Positions 63,750 through 64,000 of a stretch of 64,000 nucleotides of DNA are shown here, one piece after another. Origin of the DNA: Halomonas colorata (lineage in GTDB: Bacteria; Pseudomonadota; Gammaproteobacteria; Pseudomonadales; Halomonadaceae); contig NZ_JABUZA010000001.1 of NCBI RefSeq assembly GCF_014897985.1, positions 62,001 through 126,000 of the forward strand, written 5' to 3'. Under the pieces are notes generated by a model, which was not told the origin of the DNA, ran no database searches, and saw only the letters and a list, made by a program, of their open reading frames with translations. Every line of letters begins with the position of its first letter. Positions within the stretch are counted from its first letter, which is position 1. A program made the translations under genes and the position numbers.

Positions 63750-64000
63750 TTAAATCAGCGACTCCAGGCAGGATTCGATGATATCGAGTCCTTCGTTGAG
63801 TACGCTATCGTCGATGGTGATGGGCATTAAGAACCGAATGGTATTGCCGTACATACCGCAGGAAAGCAGGATTAAGCCCTCTTCGCGGGCTTTTTTACAT
63901 AAGGCACCGGCAAGCTCGGCGTTAGGTGTCTTGGCGTGTTTATCAGATACCAGCTCAAAGGCGGCCATGGCGCCCATATGGCGTACGTTATCCACCGCGT
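63750..64000 (-). CDS. Class III aminotransferase C-terminus, GabT-like (partial)
   Basis: Only the last 83 or so residues are in the window, and the frame continues past the right edge. The sequence VDNVRHMGAMAAFELVSDKHAKTPNAELAGALCKKAREEGLILLSCGMYGNTIRFLMPITIDDSVLNEGLDIIESCL is the typical end of 4-aminobutyrate aminotransferase and close relatives. It would transfer the amino group of GABA or a similar omega-amino acid. The active-site Lys is outside the window. Confidence 0.85.
   Translation of the reverse strand, partial: AVDNVRHMGAMAAFELVSDKHAKTPNAELAGALCKKAREEGLILLSCGMYGNTIRFLMPITIDDSVLNEGLDIIESCLESLI

Overview
The window looks like the chromosome of a halophilic gammaproteobacterium of the Halomonas/Vreelandella type. 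This rests on gene content: two TRAP transporters, RNase Z, SelO, a UbiH-like hydroxylase, acidic and GC-rich proteins, and many amino-compound catabolism genes. I compared it with no database, so the genus is an inference.

Region 1 (1-10011) is the right part of a siphovirus-like prophage. It holds tail genes (tape-measure end, a tail protein, an SGNH-hydrolase tail fibre, a lectin-like protein, a DUF1833 protein, an NlpC/P60 peptidase and a J-like tip protein). On the opposite strand lie a zinc-ribbon cargo gene and an SOS operon (77-aa gene, umuD, umuC) behind a LexA box. The prophage ends in a 3' fragment of tRNA-Leu(CAA), the probable attachment site.

Region 2 (10274-29133) is a catabolic region. 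One set has an AraC regulator, RidA, an ornithine-cyclodeaminase-family protein, a TRAP transporter, two histone-deacetylase-family amidohydrolases and a BCAT-like aminotransferase. A second set has a HisC-like aminotransferase, an FAD oxidoreductase, a Dpp-type ABC transporter, a GntR/FCD regulator and a third deacetylase. Both pair importers with deacetylases and transaminases, which fits use of N-acetylated amines such as acetylpolyamines (inference). An unusual 13-bp tandem repeat sits at 20593-20696.

Region 3 (29207-39469) is an accessory island. A four-gene operon with 4-nt overlaps encodes an SMC-type ATPase, a MksE-like subunit, a coiled-coil kleisin-like subunit and a TOPRIM nuclease-like protein. 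This is a Wadjet/MksBEFG-like plasmid-defence system with the SMC gene first. It is followed by an AT-rich stretch of unrecognised, mostly membrane-linked genes. This is the best candidate for an under-described system.

Region 4 (39470-51513) is a duplicated and rearranged zone. Two RNase Z genes lie in direct orientation 11 kb apart. Between them are a YefM/YoeB toxin-antitoxin pair, an intact and a decayed copy of a FrnE-like DsbA protein, a GNAT gene with a GNAT remnant, a GST, a MetX-like hydrolase, a DMT transporter, GldA and a NIT-domain chemoreceptor.

Region 5 (51594-64000) is mostly housekeeping. It has a lipoprotein, a CGNR regulator divergent from a dehalogenase-like hydrolase with a duplicated operator-like element between them, a UbiH-family hydroxylase, a sirtuin, 3-methyladenine glycosylase, SelO, DinB with a perfect LexA box, an alpha/beta hydrolase, a YkoF-like protein, a second TRAP transporter and the end of a GabT-like aminotransferase.
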